NCBI GenBank assembly: GCA_963556695.1
Contig: CAUWAG010000020.1
Location: forward strand, 3,720,001 to 3,784,000
Length of the DNA: 64,000 nt
From: Anthostomella pinea
Lineage: Eukaryota; Ascomycota; Sordariomycetes; Xylariales; Xylariaceae
Direction of reading: 5' to 3'
Shown here: positions 61,701 to 64,000 of the stretch, one piece after another
Position numbering within the stretch: the first letter of the stretch is position 1
How the letters are laid out: each line of letters begins with the position of its first letter
The notes under the pieces: model-generated
The model's input: only the letters and a program-made list of their open reading frames with translations
What the model was told of the DNA's origin: nothing
The model's database searches: none
Program-made: the position numbers and the translations under genes

Positions 61701-62414
61701 GGGTTGGACAGAGCATCCATTCACCCCGCAAGCGTCGGCAGTGCGGGGGAGGTTGGTATTACACACAGCACTTTGTTCATGTCGTTCAAGTTGCGTGGCG
61801 TCTTTGCAACCAGGCTCACTAAAACCGGCAGGTATGATGCCATCGTGACCGGAGCCATCCGAGGTCACGGAGTATCCGATAATCCAAATCCATACGCTTG
61901 GGTGGACATGATGGCATCGTACTACTACATGGTTCGCAGATGACGATAATGGTTCTGTTGTTGAACGAGAGGCAAAATGTCGCCTTCGTCGGTGAAGAGT
62001 CGAGACCCCCATGCCCCTGTCACATTGAATTCGGTGTCCCTCCTTCGAGTGCGGCTCGAGAATGATGCTGCCGTCGATGCTCTGACATGTTGATAAGGAT
62101 CACACTAATGACTTACCCGGCAAACGGTCGAGATCTGGCTAATTGGACGAGCCGAATATTCAAGTGTGGCTGTGAGGGAGGTTCGGCAGGTCGGATTGAG
62201 ATACCTATGTAGGCGGTGATAGTCGTCTGGGTGGTACGAGCCATTAAGCAATCACAATAAAGCAGCTAGCGATCCGGTCCGGAAGCTTGAGGAAATGCAC
62301 GAGCTGGCCCCTCCCCACTAATAGCACACCCATGCTACCCCACACTTACGAGTATGAATACTTCATAACCCCTGCCACCTAATTACAGTGCGCTAAGTAT
62401 GCACAGACTATATC
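58745..62414. other. Gene-free stretch of unknown content
   Basis: ORFs up to 270 codons occur (e.g. 61200-62012 minus and 61491-61943 plus, overlapping), but none shows a domain, membrane pattern or splice logic. A GGAT-rich stretch lies at 58925-58965. I see no structured repeat in most of this interval. Confidence 0.4.
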
Positions 62415-62626
62415 CGCTCATGATCGGATTATGGGCGCCGGTTAAGGCTAGTAGTTAAGATTAGGGTCGGTTAGTAGTTAGGGTTAGTGGTTAGGGCTTA
62501 AGGTTAGTAGTTAGGGCTTCGGGTTAAAGTTAAGGCTTAAGGTTCCCTTGGAATATGGTAAAATAATATCGTGCAACCCGTAAGCGGATCATGAGCGGAT
62601 CATGATCGGATCATGAGCGCATTATG
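62415..62626. repeat. Degenerate telomere-like tract with palindromic flanks
   Basis: 62441-62545 is a run of TTAGGG-related units (exact TTAGGG four times within about 60 bases, mixed with GGTTAG and TTAAGG variants). On its left lies CCGCTCATGATCGGAT (62415-62430). On its right, 62586-62626 repeats GGATCATGAGCGG-type sequence in the opposite sense. The arrangement is a GATCATGAGCG palindrome cluster enclosing a telomere-like array. Confidence 0.75.
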
Positions 62627-62641
62627 TAAGCGGTTCATAAG

Positions 62642-62819
62642 TGTCAGATACCAGCGTGCCGCTCTGGCCACGTCTAGTACTAGCCATGTCACGTGGATGA
62701 GCTGGTCCTAGCATGGGACTAGCGCACACAGCCAAATTAGTGCTAGAACCAGATAGACGAGCAGAACTTGCTCATCACCACAACATAAATCACAATACAT
62801 CTGACCGCTGTATTCAACA
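62642..62819 (+). mobile_element. Solo LTR with perfect target duplication next to the telomere-like tract
   Basis: 178 bp, TGTCAGATACC...GTATTCAACA, flanked by ATAAG (62637-62641 and 62820-62824). Not AT-mutated. Internal GCTGGTCCTAGC/CTAGC motifs are partly palindromic. Confidence 0.82.
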
Positions 62820-64000
62820 ATAAGCGACCGATATAGGACCATAACGGGTATAGTTGTCGCACATCTAGCGTACTAAGATTAGGTGGCAAAGGCATAATAA
62901 AGTACTCATACCCCTAAGTAGATACGACCAGGGGTACATTTAAAAGTGGAGAGGGTCAGCCGGTGCATATACTCCAGAAGCTTACCCGATTTAGATCTGA
63001 TTATGGTTGGAACTCTGCGGCTTGTCGAGGGGTTCGACATCCCCTGGCGAGGGAAACTCGGTAAACTTTATATTCGAGGGAGGCGGCGTCTGCTAGCGCT
63101 TCCCTAGAGAGAATAGTCGCGATAGGCATACCTGGTGTCCGGCCTACTACTATAGGCATCTTTAGCTCTCCCTGGATTCTGGAAGCTCACAGATCGTGAT
63201 CCGGTGTCGTGATCGCTGTCAGAAAGCAGGCTGGCGAAAGGCTTGCTGGTGTTGTGCAGCCACCCGTCCTTTTTGAGGGACACTGGAAAGCAGGGAACCC
63301 CACGGCAAGCGCGGACAAGGGATGTCGTTGCGGGGGTGGTGGAACAGACGCGAAGAGGTCGCCGACCGTACATGTAGGATTCACCATTGGACGTGTCGCG
63401 GCTAGAAAGGAGAGGTCAACAGACACGATGGGCCAGGACAGTAGTAATTCACAAATACAGTTCACAAACGCAACTCCAGTTTCTAGATATGGTAATTCAC
63501 ACTCGAGAGTCTGAAATCATTGTCGCCATACTCGGACCTCGACGCGTTTGCTGGTTGGTTAGTAGTATTGCCCCTGATTATCGTGGACTCCCACTCTTCA
63601 AGCTTCGACACATCCTGTACCATATATGGCCAATGAATGAAGGCTGATGTTTCAAACAGCGAGTGATTGTTGTTTCGGCCTTTCGGACGGAATCCCATCA
63701 TTTTTGTTTCGTTTCGTGTCGGGCATGGGCTGCATGCCGTGTCTTATGTCTTACTCGCAAGCGAACGATATCGGTGCAGCACGTCAAGACACAACAGCGG
63801 AAGCTGTGACATCCGCCGGTATTGCCTCCATAAAACGCAGTGACCACCCTCAAACGACGTCCCGCAGGGGCGTCGGGGGGCGTGCCCCATCGGGGGCAGG
63901 CGGCCTGTCACCTCAAAACCAATGAAATCGTTCGAAAAAGCTGGTCCCGAAGGGACCCCTCTTCGATACTTCTCGATACTTACTCACAGGCCGTCTGGTG
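62820..64000. other. Right-hand flank with GC-rich hairpins, no gene recognised
   Basis: Only short frames occur. From about 63,850 the sequence becomes GC-rich, with small hairpins: TGCCCC-atc-GGGGGCA (about 63891-63907) and GGTCCC-gaa-GGGACC (63943-63957). The pair CGGCCTGT (63901-63908) and ACAGGCCG (63986-63993) encloses the second hairpin. GTCGAGGGGTTCGAC at about 63030 is a further small palindrome. Confidence 0.5.

Noticed and set aside
61200..62012. 270-codon minus-strand frame, and the overlapping 150-codon plus frame at 61491-61943
   Set aside because: Both strands are open over the same bases, composition is Arg/Cys/His-rich, and no motif is visible. Neither can be supported.
63020..63056. 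T-arm-like GGGGTTCGACATCCCC
   Set aside because: No acceptor, D or anticodon stems can be drawn around it. It is only a small palindrome, not a tRNA.

Overview
The window looks like nuclear DNA of a filamentous ascomycete (Pezizomycotina, probably Sordariomycetes). Genes are split by 45-150 nt introns with GTRNGT donors, CTAAC-type branch sites and YAG acceptors. The product set is typically fungal: fungal-type homocitrate synthase, fused isopropylmalate isomerase, a Nur1-like nuclear rim protein and a DUF221/CSC1 channel. The repeats carry dense C-to-T and G-to-A changes, as expected of repeat-induced point mutation (RIP). No species is proposed.

Layout. 1-4.6 kb: a three-exon DnaJ protein. 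4.6-12.6 kb: gene-poor, with a small membrane protein, a SprT-like HExxH protein and a tRNA-Gln(UUG). 12.6-20.9 kb: homocitrate synthase (lysine), a six-hairpin-glycosidase-like gene with an apparent one-base frameshift, and 3-isopropylmalate dehydratase (leucine), all on the minus strand. 22.3-34.6 kb: a large serine/proline-rich protein with C-terminal membrane segments, a Nur1-like protein, V-ATPase subunit F, an NPC2-type lipid transfer protein and a CSC1-type channel. 35.8-48.7 kb: an AT-rich block without intact genes. It holds remnants of two pogo/Fot1-type transposons and nine short GC-richer islands that read as solo LTRs; five of these have perfect 5-bp target-site duplications. 50.4-58.7 kb: two very long intronless genes, a coiled-coil protein of unknown function and a kelch-like single-pass membrane protein. 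58.7-64 kb: no convincing gene, but a degenerate TTAGGG-like tract with palindromic flanks directly beside another solo LTR with a perfect target-site duplication.

How things fit together. Homocitrate synthase and isopropylmalate dehydratase act in the two parallel chain-elongation pathways for lysine and leucine. The homocitrate synthase promoter holds a perfect TGAGTCA box of the GCN4/CPC1 cross-pathway type. The other genes are housekeeping or membrane functions with no evident joint pathway. I found no gene cluster that amounts to a new biochemical system. The most informative unusual parts are the solo-LTR landscape in the RIP block, the orphan coiled-coil gene at its border, the telomere-like element and the frameshifted gene.

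Intron boundaries were worked out by hand from splice signals and reading-frame continuity. Every multi-exon model given sums to a multiple of three; the frameshifted gene does so only after one extra base is discounted.
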